Below the pieces are notes generated by a model. It saw only the letters and a list, made by a program, of their open reading frames with translations. It was not told the DNA's origin and did no database searches. A DNA stretch of 64,000 bases. It comes from Nemophila menziesii (taxonomy: Eukaryota > Streptophyta > Magnoliopsida > Boraginales > Hydrophyllaceae). The position numbers were made by a program, and so were the translations under genes. The stretch covers positions 13,269,840 to 13,333,839 of the forward strand of contig JARWIR010000011.1 of the NCBI GenBank assembly GCA_029959085.1, given 5' to 3'. Shown here piece by piece: positions 53,860 to 64,000 of this stretch (positions are counted from its first letter, which is position 1; every line of letters begins with the position of its first letter).

Positions 53860-54303
53860 TTTGGTCATATAGTAAAAAATGTATTATATCATTATATAGA
53901 GTAAATTGCAAGTTAACTATAATTATAACAAAATGGGAAGTGAAGGATACTCATTGTAAATTGATGAGTATTGTCTAAATAACCTAGTGTTCATTTTGAT
54001 ATAGATGAGTTTATAAGATTAAAGATGAGTATAGACTAATAATGACGAGTAGCATGATTATACATAAAGTACTCGCTAAGGAAGGTTAACGAGAAGTGAT
54101 TAACACTCATTTAAAAAGATGAGTATACTAAAAAAAGGTGATTATACTCAAAAAAATATGAGTATAATTCAAAAAATATGAGTTTACATAATACAATAGA
54201 GTACTTACGACTATATGATAGGTATAAGTGCCCCAACAAAAAAATGGTGAGTACTCAAACATAAAGGTGAGTATACTATAAAAAATGATGAGTATAAAAA
54301 AAA
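53860..54303. repeat. Subterminal 'atgagtata' repeats
   Basis: There are more than ten copies of ATGAGTATA or its complement TATACTCAT in about 440 AT-rich bases (for example 53971, 54028, 54118, 54159 and 54288). Two further copies lie at 54635-54665. This arrangement next to a transposon gene suggests transposase binding sites at an element end. I could not fix the terminal inverted repeat or a TSD. Confidence 0.6.
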
Positions 54304-54545
54304 GCTTATGCACGTAGCTCACTGGAAGCTAAGAGTCTTATAGCCCGAAAACGGGAATAGCGGTTTGAGTAGTTCCTTATTATTATTACTAATCTATTTA
54401 TAGTCAAGCAAGTCTTTCACCTGGGTAAGACAGAAAAAAGCACCAGCCGGCCTCTCTCTTTGTTTCGATGAAAGCCTCAAGGCTCGCGTTCTACGGGGAA
54501 CTTTTTTTACTATTTACCTCCAGGAAGCAAAGGGCGAAAACTCCA
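54304..54545. other. GC-richer insert, possibly organellar (mitochondrial) DNA
   Basis: This block stands out in base composition from the AT-rich repeats on both sides. It contains strings such as 'tagcccgaaaacgggaatag', 'gcaccagccggcctctctct' and 'gcctcaaggctcgcgttcta', the style of plant mitochondrial spacer DNA. I recognise no gene. The assignment rests on impression only. Confidence 0.35.
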
Positions 54546-54885
54546 AAACTAGTAAGATATATAAAATGATAGAGTTTGTACATATGGTAGACAATATAAA
54601 ACAAACCAAAAAAATAATGAGCGCTCCGATGAAAAGATGAGTATATTATATAAAATCATGAGGATCTGCAAACAAATCATGAACACGGGCTGCAAAACTA
54701 TTAAAACACTATAACTCAACCTATCCCGATAATTATATGAATACATGATATGAATCATTACATAAACATATAGTCATGAACCAGTGGTTAATTAACCAAA
54801 CAAATATGTTAAACGTGTGACTACGTAAAATCAAATAGCAGCTCTGCAGGTGGACCGATTATGTGTGCCCATCTTCTTGCATCTT
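54546..54885. other. AT-rich stretch, end of the repeat zone
   Basis: It continues the 'gagtata' repeats (54635-54665). Otherwise it holds nothing I can identify up to the LTR at 54886. Confidence 0.4.
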
Positions 54886-55990
54886 TGGTGTCTCTTGGTG
54901 TGTTATAAAATAAAACCTCTAAATTGGAGAGACACAGACCTCAAGCGTACGGGTCGTCCAAGTAATATCCGATAAATGGGATTTTGATCTCAGGGACGGA
55001 TGAATATGACTTATGATGTTATGCAAAAAGTGAGGATAATTTTTATATGACAAGGAAATAAATGATAAAATATTTGTTTGGTTATGTTTATGAGACTAAG
55101 ACGCAACTAATTGAAATACTAAATTAACGCAAGTAAAATAAATGCAAGTAAAGTAAATATGAGTAGACGCAAGAGTAAGAAGGTGTACTTGAGTCTCGCA
55201 AGGGTTCCACATAATCAATATCTTTAACGTTTTCATACACTAGTCGGGATTCTAATATCTCCTAGCCCCATATCGGGTGGACCTAGGAGCTATCCTAAAG
55301 TATTATAAACCCCTATATGGGAGAATATGTCTTTTCAGATGTAAAGTTCTTACCTCATTGGCTATGTAACTAGTCAAGCCTGTCAGTCAATAACGAACAT
55401 AACACGGATATTTATCTAAGTCCGTAATCAACCCCCTACGTCGGATGATCACTTTGCCACTTAATTAAATAGCCCGATTACTAATACCTATTTCTAGTTG
55501 TTCCTAAAAGAAATAGTCAATTAAGCACAAAATAAAATCTAATGTAAAATACTCAATTCAATTAAATTAAAGAAATCCAAAATTCAGGAACATTAATAAA
55601 ATAATTAGGGTTCATCCCCTTTTATTGCGATTCTTAAGCATAAATGTATTTAGCTCATAATGTAATTAATAACTGAAATAAAAGATAAAATACTCATGTT
55701 CAATTACAGAAATAAAATGGGTAACCTTAAACTAAGGATTGATTTTGACTGTTGATGGAAGAAATAGACTTTTCCAATTTCAATTTCTTCTCTCTTTATG
55801 CTTCTGACTTCTTCTCTGGTGCTTTTGACTTGTGTAATATGAGTTGTCTCTCTAAAAAAGAAGTCTAAGGTTTATATATTATGGGAAAATTGGATTGGGC
55901 TCTTCTCTAATAAGTAAATAGGTTAAATGAAATAAAATCCCAATCCTTAAATGAAATCCCGTAACTGATGCGCAGTTGTTAATAAAACAG
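54886..55990 (-). repeat. Partial 3' LTR of element C
   Basis: It starts TGGTGTCTCTTGG (plus strand) and follows the other LTRs (GTGTGTTATAAAATA, 'tcagggacggat', 'tagtcgggattctaa') up to about 55990. There it switches to internal sequence, and the U3 end with TGATGTCTCC is missing. It is a clearly diverged subfamily: the motif CCCGTCAGGGTGG of A and B reads CCCATATCGGGTGG here (55264-55280). Confidence 0.82.
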
Positions 55991-56479
55991 ATTTCTTGAC
56001 CGGCATACTGGTCGCAACCTTTGAATTCTCAGCGACGCAATTTGAAGCTGCGTGTAAGTGCTCCACAACCAGTGAGTTGCGCTGTGATAAATAATTTTGG
56101 CCGGCTTACTGGTCAGGTGACTGGTATACCGTTCGCGCAACTTCCTTTTTCAGCGAGCAGTTTGAAGCTCTGTGTAATTGTTCATCCAACAGTGAGTTAG
56201 CGCTGTGATGATCCTCGTTGACAGGATAGCTGGTGGGAGTGATCAAGTTTTGACAAAAAACACACAATATCTTACGTCTCACACCTGTTAACCCCAAACT
56301 CAAGGATTAAGTACCTGAAATCATCAAAAACACTCCACCTTTCTCATTTCTTTTTATTAAAAGTATATATTAATGAACATACATTAAGCTAGTTTACGCT
56401 ACAAAATTAAAAGACACGAATGAAATAAGCTATTATACAAACGAAATAGTTTTTTTTAACGTTGTTAAGCTCGACGGGT
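55991..56479 (-). other. Remnant of the 3' non-coding region of C with inverted repeats
   Basis: It contains GACCGGCATACTGGTC (55998-56013), GGCCGGCTTACTGGTC (56099-56114) and two copies of a unit with 'cagcga' and 'tttgaagct' about 110 bases apart. The part from 56290 on is shared with A (5443 onward), up to 'gctcgacgggttacctc' before integrase. Confidence 0.6.
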
Positions 56480-57510
56480 TACCTCTCGGATCTATTCAGA
56501 TGCAAGGAGGTAGATGACCTCCCTAGGATGTGGATCCACCATGCGATTAGTATCCTCGCCTACATGATAAATCTTTAACTGATGGCCATTCACCATAAAG
56601 GTGCGTTGTTCAGCGGGGTTTTAAATTTCTATTGCTCCACGAGGCGCTACCTTGGTCACAAAAGGACCAAACCATTTTGATCACAACTTACCTAGATAAT
56701 TACTGAACTTGGAGTTATACTTGAGGACCAACTGCCCGACTTTAAACTTATTTTCATGAATACAAATATCTAGCCATCTCTTTGTTTCTTTTTATAAAGC
56801 TTATCATTCTCATAGGCATGAAATCGAAACTCATCAAGTTCATTCAGTTTCATCATACGATTCTTACCGGATAAAGTAGGATCCATGTTCATCTCCGCTA
56901 TCGCCCAATATGCACCCAATTCAAGTTCAAGAGGTAAGTTACAAGCCTTACCATAGACCATGCGATATGGAGATGCACCAACTGGTGTATTGAATGAAAT
57001 ACGATACTCCCACAATGCTTCATCTAACTTTGTTGGCCAATCTTTGCGTGTGGAACCAACTGTCTTATCTAGAATGGATTTGTCTCTCAATTAGAGACCT
57101 CAGCTTGACCATTTGCTTGTGGATGATACGCAGTAGATACACGATGTCTCACCCCATACTTCTCTAAGACCGCCTTCAAGTATTTGGTAACAAAATGAGA
57201 GCCTCCATCACTAATAATAACTCGAGGCGTACCGTGTCTAGTGAAGATGTGTGACTTCAAGAATTTTATCACTACTCGTGAATCATTGGTTGGTAGAGCT
57301 ACAGCCTCTACCCATTTGGACACGTAATTAACCACTAATAGGATGTAAAGATTTCCATTATATGGTACAAAGGGACCCATGAAATAAATACCCCAAACAT
57401 CAAATATTTCAACTTCAAGAACGTTGTTACGTGGCATTTCATCTCTCTTAGATATGTTTCCGGTAAATTGGCACCTATGACACTTCTTAACATATTCATG
57501 ACAATCTTTG
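56480..57510 (-). pseudogene. Integrase of element C
   Basis: The HHCC end is [17 protein letters not shown]. The core reads [32 protein letters not shown] and [12 protein letters not shown], so the first catalytic Asp is Asn here while the second Asp and the Glu are kept. After the Glu a frameshift (about 57088) leads to KTVGSTRKDWPTKLDEAL and [19 protein letters not shown]. The C-terminal domain (56490-56770) contains KYNSKFSNYLGKL and ends near YLL. A few stops are present. Confidence 0.85.
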
Positions 57511-57521
57511 TGTATAGTGGG

Positions 57522-57788
57522 TCAATAAAAACTGGATTGAAGTACCTTTGCGGTTGTACGATCACCTTTGAAGTGTCCCCAATAGGGTAAATCATGACAA
57601 CTGGCAACTACCAACTGAATATCACTCTCATGTATGCATCTTCTTACCATCTGATCTCTACATGTTTTGTAGAGGAAAGGATCCTCCCAAAAGAATTGTT
57701 TAGCATGGTGACTCAATCTCTTCCTCTCTTGTGAAGTGGATCCTTTAGGAAAAGAACCACTCACAATGAGATTCGCAATGTCTGCATA
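57522..57788 (-). pseudogene. RNase H-integrase spacer of element C
   Basis: This is open over 80 codons (57522-57764): GSFPKGSTSQERKRLSHHAK, then FLYKTCRDQMVRRC and LVVASCHDLPYWGHFKGDRT. This is the start of the integrase zinc-binding region. A TGA replaces the Trp codon directly after QSSFY. Confidence 0.78.
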
Positions 57789-58115
57789 CTACGGAGTACC
57801 ATTTGCATATATCGAAAATAAACTCTCATCAGGAAACTCTTCTTTAACCAATTCAGTCACACTATTGGACTCAGAACCTTCAAGACGCAACAAATGATCA
57901 GCTATCTGACTATCACAACCTCTTCTATCTCGAACTTCCAAATCAAACTCTTGTAACAACAAGATCCATCTGATCAAACACGGCTTTGCATCTTTCTTCT
58001 CCATAAGGTATTTGATAGCGGAATGATCGGTGTACACGACAATTTTCGCCCAAAGGAGATAGGAACGAAACTTGTCAAATGCATACACTATAGCTAGTAA
58101 CTCTTTCTCCGTCAC
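57789..58115 (-). pseudogene. RNase H of element C
   Basis: This has [58 protein letters not shown] and ADHLLRLEG, the usual gypsy RNase H with its second half nearly unbroken. The first residues ([12 protein letters not shown]) are in the previous frame at 58220-58260. Confidence 0.83.
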
Positions 58116-58670
58116 GGTATAATTAATTTGAGCACTTGTAAAGACTTTACTAGCATAATAAATGGAGTGAAATACCTTATCTTTCCTTTGACCAAAACGA
58201 CACCCATAGCAAGGTCACTAGCATCACACATGACTTCAAATGGTATATTACAATCAGGAGGTAATACAATAGGGGCTGATATGAGTTTATCCTTGATCTC
58301 CTTGAATGTCGCCATGCAAGCTTCATCAAAAAGGAATTTGATGTCCTTCTCGACGAGTAAGTTACACAACGACTTAGCAATCATAGAGAAGTCTTTAATG
58401 AAATGACGGTAAAACCCAACATGTCCCAAGAAACTTCTCACCCCTTTTACAGAATTAGGAGAAGGAAGAGTCTTGATTACCTCTATCTTAGGACGATCAA
58501 CTTCTAAACCCGAACTCGAAACTTTGTGTCCCAGGACTATTCCTTCACGAACCATGAAAGGACACTTCTCCCAATTAAGGACTAAGTCGGATTCCTTGCA
58601 TCTAATTAACTTCTTCTCTATATTCTGCAAACAATCATCAAAGTTATCACCAAAAGCAGAGAAGTCATCC
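58112..58670 (-). pseudogene. Reverse transcriptase C-terminal part of element C
   Basis: The frame enters directly after the insertion point of D with DDFSAFGDNFDDCLQNIEKK, that is, at the catalytic Asp-Asp pair. It continues LNWEKCPFMVREGIVLGHKV, then GVRSFLGHVGFYRHFIKDFS and CDASDLAMG. It is open to 58112, where the frame changes. The N-terminal part of RT is outside the window. Confidence 0.85.
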
Positions 58671-60225
58671 TGGTGTCGCCTAGGGTGTTATAAAAATATG
58701 ATAAATAAATACGGGAAACAATGCACTAAAGCACCCTATACAAGCACGGTACTGCAAGTATTACAGGACGTATGCAAGTTTTAATGATAAGAAAGTTCGT
58801 TCTCAGGGACTTAGTTTGTTACACGAATGAGCAAATAAATTCAAGTAGAAAGTAATTAATTAAAAGACGGAAATAAAGATGAATAAATTGAGAGATAATT
58901 AATTAAACTGAATAAAAGTAAAGACAATAAAATAAATACGAAGAATATGAGATGAGAAATATAGCTTAGGTTATTGCTAGTACGCACTAATCCTTCTAAT
59001 TCTTTCTATCAATTCTAGTTAATAAGGGAGATAATAGCTCTTACATACTTAGTCAGAATTCTAAATTCCCATACCTTAGACCTTGAGAGCGACTAAGGGG
59101 GCTACAACACAACCACGAGGCAGCCTAAACTTAGGGTTATCAAGCGCTACCAAGGCCCTAAGCAATTCAATTCCAAACATGGTGATAGTGATTCAAATAT
59201 ACCCTAATGACTATCTAGTTAGAATCTGTGTTGTCAAGACCAATATCAGACACTACACGTTATGTGGTGTTTCAATAATTAGACACCCCTTCCGGGTGAC
59301 CATCTAACTACTATTAATAAAGCCTAAAGTGATCAGGTTTAGGACAGGAAATAAATCAAAACACATAAGCAAATATATAGGTAAGCATCTAATATCAAAT
59401 TAAAACATATAATTCCCAAAGAAACATAGATAGAAAGAAAATAGAATCCATAGATTATACATAATGCAAAATCCAAGCTATGGGAAAATTAGTTCATACC
59501 TGAAGGAAATAAACTAAAAGAATGAATATAAAACTTCATCTCGCTCTCTACAATAACTCTGATGATAATAAACCTAAGGACTAATTAATGGGAGGCAAGG
59601 ATGATTTATAAGTGATATAAGGGTGTATTTATAGGTGTTTAGAAGACCTAATTCGTTTTCTTGGAGTGGAAGACAAGTAATGGACTTCTAGCCCAACTCA
59701 AATTCGTAACCCTAAAATATAGAAAAAGGTAATAATCAACCCCGTTTTTGTATTGACCGTAAATGCTTCAATACTTATCCGTTGATGCATTCCAATAGTC
59801 TAAATTGATCGTCTCGGAAAGCTCTATAACTTTGCTTCATATCATACTTCCAAATTCCTAGCAAATATTGAGTTATGATCACGTTTATGTTCGTAGGTGC
59901 TGGAATTCAGATTTACTTAGCAGCTTTTTATTTCCATATCATATCTTTTCCTTCTTTTCCTCCAATTTCCATGCGAATCTTCTTTCCTTAATATCTTTAG
60001 ACTTGATTTGGCATCTTTATCTATAATTAATTCATATATATCTTTAAAGCTTCACACTAAATAAATAAATTAAACCCAATATGCTCTAAAAATAATAATT
60101 CATTAACTCAAGACAAGAGACAGGAAAGTGCACTAAATCATATGAAAATCGAGTATTTAGACTTCTAAAACACTAAAAATGATGTCTCTAACTAATATTT
60201 AATCATGACAAATGAGGAGACATCA
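58671..60225 (-). repeat. 3' LTR of Athila-like element D
   Basis: This is 1555 bp. It starts TGGTGTCGCCTAGGG (plus strand) and ends GAGGAGACATCA. It is related to the solo LTR at 1630-2812. The bases before it, CATCC (58666-58670), should be one half of the TSD, with the other half outside the window. The TATA box is at 59626-59633 (minus strand TATAAATA). The U3-end inverted repeat, TGATGTCTC/GAGACATCA, is at 60180-60188 and 60217-60225. Confidence 0.9.
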
Positions 60226-60242
60226 AGACCCCCAACTCAAAG
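60226..60242 (-). promoter_or_regulatory. Polypurine tract of element D
   Basis: The minus strand reads CTTTGAGTTGGGGGTCT, nearly the same as in element B, directly before the 3' LTR. Confidence 0.85.
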
Positions 60243-61779
60243 TTGTATCGTCCCGATACAATAAAAATAAAAACAAAGGGAAGTCTCTAAATACACACCT
60301 AGGTCAATTAAGCATAATGTGAAAGAAGAGAGCAAAATATATCGAATAGACATAAAGCAACTACTCAGAAAATTTCATGTAATAATATTTACAAACTACA
60401 TACCTGCACGCTTTTCATATCCACAATGAACACGGCTTGATTTCAAGATTAGATTAGCTTCGCAATGTAAGAAGGAGAGGAACTTTACTCAGTTCACCAA
60501 GGAAGCTATAGATTGTTCATCGAACTTTACTAGAATCCAAAGATCCACTTAACTACTCTCTATTGGCTCAATCACTTCTAGATTACATAGCAAAGAATCA
60601 AAAGGTCTTTAAGGTTGTAATGTAGGCTTAGGGACGGTATAATAAGTATATTTGGATAACTGAAAGTGAGCTTTTGGCTCTCTCCTCACTAGCCATCAAC
60701 GAATCGCCCTGGAGCTTGAGTTACTCTCATAAGAAGTTTCTTACTCAACCCAATGATTTCCTTGATGCACATAATAGCATCCCCAATAACCCAATTAAGC
60801 ACAAAATGTTCACATAAAAATTCCTCTTTGCCAGTCCAAATATATATATTCTTTTCAAATCAATTTTTTTTTGTATAGCTATGACTCTCTTTTTGATGTT
60901 GAGATATCAAGCTAATTTTTTTTTCTTAATTTTTTCTATTCTTTTCATAACTTTCTAGCTTCTTTTTCATTTACTATTACTCCAGTAAAGGATTACAATA
61001 TAAACTTGTGAATCATCATCAATATAATAACATAACACAATTAATAAGCTCAAAAATCCCAACCCAATAACAATTCCCATAATAGTGGACCCACCACCCC
61101 AAACTCAAGCTCTAAAACAATTGTCTATGCATCGCGATTCGAGTGCGGGTCATATTGAAAAGTCCTATAATCTAAAGGGATATGACTTATAACGTGGTTA
61201 AAGGCTTTAGAAAGGCTAGAAGGGGATGAGAAGGATATAAAATATTAAATCAAATAACAGGGTGAGAATGTTAAAAGGCTTCAAGTGGCTTCAATATGAA
61301 AGAATTGCCTTAATCATTTTCTACACCATGGAATTTCGTTATTCTCTTACCTTTAGCACGTTCATCAAATGGGTTTGTCAACTAGCTTAGATCTCACGGC
61401 CTACACACTACTCAAGGCTTCTTGAGATCGAACATACTTTCTATCGCATTGCTTACTAATCTTTTCTTTACTATCAATGTGTGTTTTCCTGCAAATACTC
61501 AAAGCATACAGAATAAAATAGCTCATAAAAATACTACTTCCTATCATTAACTTACTGAGCTTATGCTTCCAAGCTATTAAACACACTCTACATCTAATTC
61601 CCATGTATCAAAAAATTTAATTTCTACCTAGAAACAAAAAAATGGAGATGAGAGACAACGAATCCCCACGCCCCCAACTCAAAAATGAGTCGTGTCTCCA
61701 TGACTCGAAAAAGAAATTAAAATTAGCAGATAAAGCATTTACAGAAATGGTAAGGAAGAAAGAGAACATACTCTCGAGG
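60243..61779 (-). other. 3' non-coding region of element D
   Basis: There is no gene. It is collinear with the 3' non-coding regions of A and B in broad outline: a 'cgtcccgatac' block, 'cttagggacggta', a T-rich tract (60840-60980), 'gtggacccaccaccccaaac' (61085), and 'aaaaatgagtcgtgtctcc' (61681), the last shared with B at 10665. Confidence 0.65.
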
Positions 61780-62977
61780 CTATTGCCTTACATTATCGAC
61801 ATCCAAGATAGGATTTGCTGGATCTTTCTTTAATTGCTCAAGGAGTTTCATGATGTGCACTTGATTAGCTTTGATTTGTGCTACATCATTGGTTAAAGAA
61901 GTTTGAGCTGCTTCAAATTTGTTTAATCGCTCCTTCATCTTCTCTTTCCAACTTTTCTCCTTTTCATCCTTAAGACTTACATAACTCCCGCTCCTCTCAA
62001 AACTTTCATGTGTTGTCCATATTACTCAACTTACACCCTAGTTTCTCTTCTTCACCCAAAATTACATTCTCTTTTCGCACAAGACACGTGATCATAGTAG
62101 GATATTTCATATTATATAATGAAGTAGGAGATACCGAAAATCGCATCACCTCCTCAAAGATCAACTGTGCCATATCCACCTCTTCTCCTCTCAAAATACA
62201 ATTCAAATGTAGAGCATTCTTTTTACTTACGTCTAAAATTCGTGTGTTTCCAAAGACATTAGGGTTAAGGAAATTGTGCCAAACTTTAGCATCCGGTTAA
62301 AGATATTTGTAAGGCCAAGGTGCCTTTAATTCTCCCTTATGTTATTGCACTTTCTCCTTGTCTAATACATGCTCAAAAAGTAAATCCCAATCGAAGGTTT
62401 TGTGTCTATCCACCGCTTCTCTATACTTGCAATGTCCAATCAATTTCTTAAACTGGAAGTGGTTTCGAATCTCTTCAACTGTGAAAGGAACTAACTTTCC
62501 TCTAACTGGAACACAACCTTTACTATCTCGGCTAAAGAGGCCTAATTAAAATTCTAAACTAACTCATGACATAAATTAGAACGTCTTACCATGAACGTAG
62601 ACCAACCAAATATTTCACCGAATTCCAAGAATCTATTGAACTCTCCTTTACCAACTTCTTCATCAAATACTCTCTCATAAGCAAAAGGTAGTTCCTAGAA
62701 TTGTTTTTCTGTAGAAGCTATCAAGGCCTTTGAAGCTTTCTCTTTGTCTTCGGGTGTAGGACCTTTGATTTGGAGAGGTTGTGTTGTCTTCCTAACATAA
62801 CGGTTAACCTTTTTCCATTTAGATCAAACGAAGCTAGCTCACCTCTCTTTACATAATATAATTACCCTTTGTGTTGGAACTAGAACTTTTCTCACTTGAT
62901 TTCTTATCAATAGAACCCAATACCTTTCTTTTCTTCATCTCTCTCTTAGTAGATAATGTTTCTGTTCTCTTAGTCAT
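61780..62977 (-). pseudogene. Env-like third ORF of element D
   Basis: This is about 400 codons long with stops and frame changes. The ATG at 62975-62977 begins MTKRTETLSTKREMKKRKVL, the same start as the ORF in A. Later parts read PFAYERVFDEEVGKGEFNRF, RGKLVPFTVEEIRNHF and CILRGEEVDMAQLIFEEVMR. The last of these is typical of the plant 'putative transposon protein' domain of Athila env-like ORFs. The end is a helical stretch, RLNKFEAAQTSLTNDVAQIK, then HIMKLLEQLKKDP and TAG at 61780. A viral-envelope role has been proposed for such ORFs but is unproven. No clear membrane segment remains. Confidence 0.6.
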
Positions 62978-63804
62978 CTCAATTAACCTCCAACTCAAAG
63001 CTTTAACCACTCTTGAAATTTGAAACTCTTGATTATTGGTTGAACAAGCTTTATTTGGGTTAGGAAAGGTATTTTGATGATAAATTTCTATATGGGTAAG
63101 ATGAATTCTTGTTGGATTGGTATGGACTAAGAATTTGTAGGATGAATTTTGAAATTTAGGCTTTTGATTCTTGGATTCAAAGTGTTTTGGTATGATTTGT
63201 GTGGTTAAATCTTATTTATTTTGATGTGGAGAAAGGATTTGATGTGTTTTTATGGTGATTGGGTAGTTTTTTTATGTTTGGGGAAGCTTTGATGAAGCTT
63301 TAATGGAGTTGGGAGAGGTTTGGAGAAGAAAGAGAGGCATAAAGATTCATAAATTCGTAATAGACTAACCTTCCTCTTCTTGATAACCTAAAAACATACT
63401 TTTTTCTCTCTTGGCGGCGCCGGTCCAGTATACCGCCCATATGGGCCGGCATACCGGTACTGCACTTCGAAAAATACTTGCTTCGTCAAATAACCCGAGT
63501 CACGAACCCGAGGCCTCGCGTTTTTGTTTGACCGACATACCGGTGCGGTAAGATTTCGAAAATCATCCCTCGGCAAAGAACCCGAGGCTTGTACACGAGG
63601 GCACGTGTTTTGGACCCGCCGGCATACCGCCGATATGGCCGGTATACCGGTCAGAGGTCATAATGTTCCCAGAAAATTTGATTTTCTTCCCTAACTCGAT
63701 TTCTTTAATACATGAACATTAAAAACACTAATACCTTTCTCAAATATGCAATATCAACTAAAAAAACTAAACTAAACATGAATTAAAAATATATTAACAT
63801 AAAA
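62978..63804 (-). other. Non-coding region of D with a CCGG palindrome cluster
   Basis: This is AT-rich up to 63400. 63410-63660 is GC-rich with palindromes GCCCATATGGGC (63435-63446), CCGGCATACCGG (63446-63457), CCGGTATACCGG (63639-63650) and variants near 63531. The position relative to the env-like ORF and integrase is the same as for the CCGG cluster of A. Confidence 0.65.
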
Positions 63805-63875
63805 AATTGCGGGTTGTCTCCCGTACATCACTTTTATTTAACGTCTTTCAACGTTAAACGCGTTGCCTCTATCAA
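63805..63875 (-). promoter_or_regulatory. Conserved block after pol (element D)
   Basis: The minus strand has GACGTTAAATAAAAGTG, then GGGAGACAACCC. The same block follows the ORF of B (11965-12010). A similar 'aaagcgct...gggaggcaaccc' block is known downstream of pol in Athila and Tat elements. Its role is not known. Confidence 0.6.
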
Positions 63876-63878
63876 GGT

Positions 63879-64000
63879 AATAATTAGCCCCGTTTTTGTA
63901 TTGGCCGTAACTGCTTCAATACTTATCCGTTTGACGCATTCCAATAGTCGAAACTGATCGTCTCGGAAAGCTCTATAACTTTGCTTCAGACCATACTTCC
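63879..64000 (-). repeat. Partial LTR of element D family, running off the window
   Basis: From about 63879 the sequence matches the inside of the D LTR (59728-59850: 'cccgtttttgtattg', 'cttcaatacttatccg', 'gatcgtctcggaaagctcta'). The first 1057 bases of that LTR are missing. It therefore joins the 3' non-coding region directly to an LTR interior, and gag and pol are absent. Confidence 0.82.

Larger units (their letters stand above)
54886..58670 (-). mobile_element. Athila element C, internally deleted and interrupted
   Basis: From left to right this is a partial 3' LTR (54886-about 55990), a short remnant of the 3' non-coding region and pol from integrase back to the RT active site. Element D is inserted there. 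About 4 kb that A has between integrase and LTR (env-like ORF, most of the non-coding part, the U3 end of the LTR) is missing here. The remainder of C to the right must lie beyond D, outside the window. Pol is better preserved than in A. Confidence 0.88.

Overview
The window is plant nuclear DNA, most likely from a eudicot. It is intergenic and dominated by transposable elements. The evidence is Athila-type Ty3/gypsy retrotransposons primed by tRNA-Asp, Ty1/copia elements primed by initiator tRNA-Met, a plant L1-type LINE with a CCHC ORF1 and a terminal RNase H, a tRNA-derived SINE, a hAT MITE and a transposon-type gene with a C48 (Ulp1) peptidase domain. I found no intact host gene. Three broken fragments of host genes were recognised: AMP deaminase (two copies), an RBR-type E3 ubiquitin ligase, and the mRNA-export factor RAE1.

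Layout. 1-154 is the 3' end of a copia element. It is split by Athila element A (155-19911, minus strand). A is itself split by a solo LTR (1630-2812) and by a near-complete non-autonomous Athila relative B (7653-14978, TSD AATAC), which sits in A's reverse transcriptase. 19912-20347 is the rest of the copia element with its 3' LTR. Next come an AMP deaminase gene fragment (20424-20690), a cluster of 'tatagggacctat' repeats (20685-21085) and a truncated copy of the Ulp1-type gene (21141-23072). A 5'-truncated Athila fragment on the plus strand (23094-25739) follows. A second copia copy (25741-30354) carries an Athila solo LTR at exactly the same target site (AGTCT) as element A. After it come the same AMP deaminase fragment and repeats, interrupted by a young 3.5-kb gag-only LTR element (30742-34271). 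The two blocks are best explained as a tandem segmental duplication.

34680-41100 holds an RBR fragment, a SINE, a hAT MITE and the 3' end of an old LINE, which is split by a copia element (36414-40099). 41119-48746 is a nearly complete LINE on the minus strand with a 16-bp target-site duplication. 48985-54303 holds a RAE1 exon fragment and a longer copy of the Ulp1-type gene flanked by clusters of 'atgagtata' repeats. 54304-54545 may be organellar DNA. 54886-58670 is a third Athila element (C) with a nearly readable pol. It is split at its RT active site by the 3' LTR of a fourth element (D, 58671 to beyond the window), which keeps an env-like ORF but has lost gag and pol.

All reading frames of the mobile elements carry stops or frameshifts, except single open segments such as the 356-codon ORF of B and the 669-codon EN-RT segment of the LINE. 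The genes do not form a pathway. The interest is in the nested insertion history, the duplication, conserved non-coding structures within the Athila group, and the captured or relict host-gene exons.
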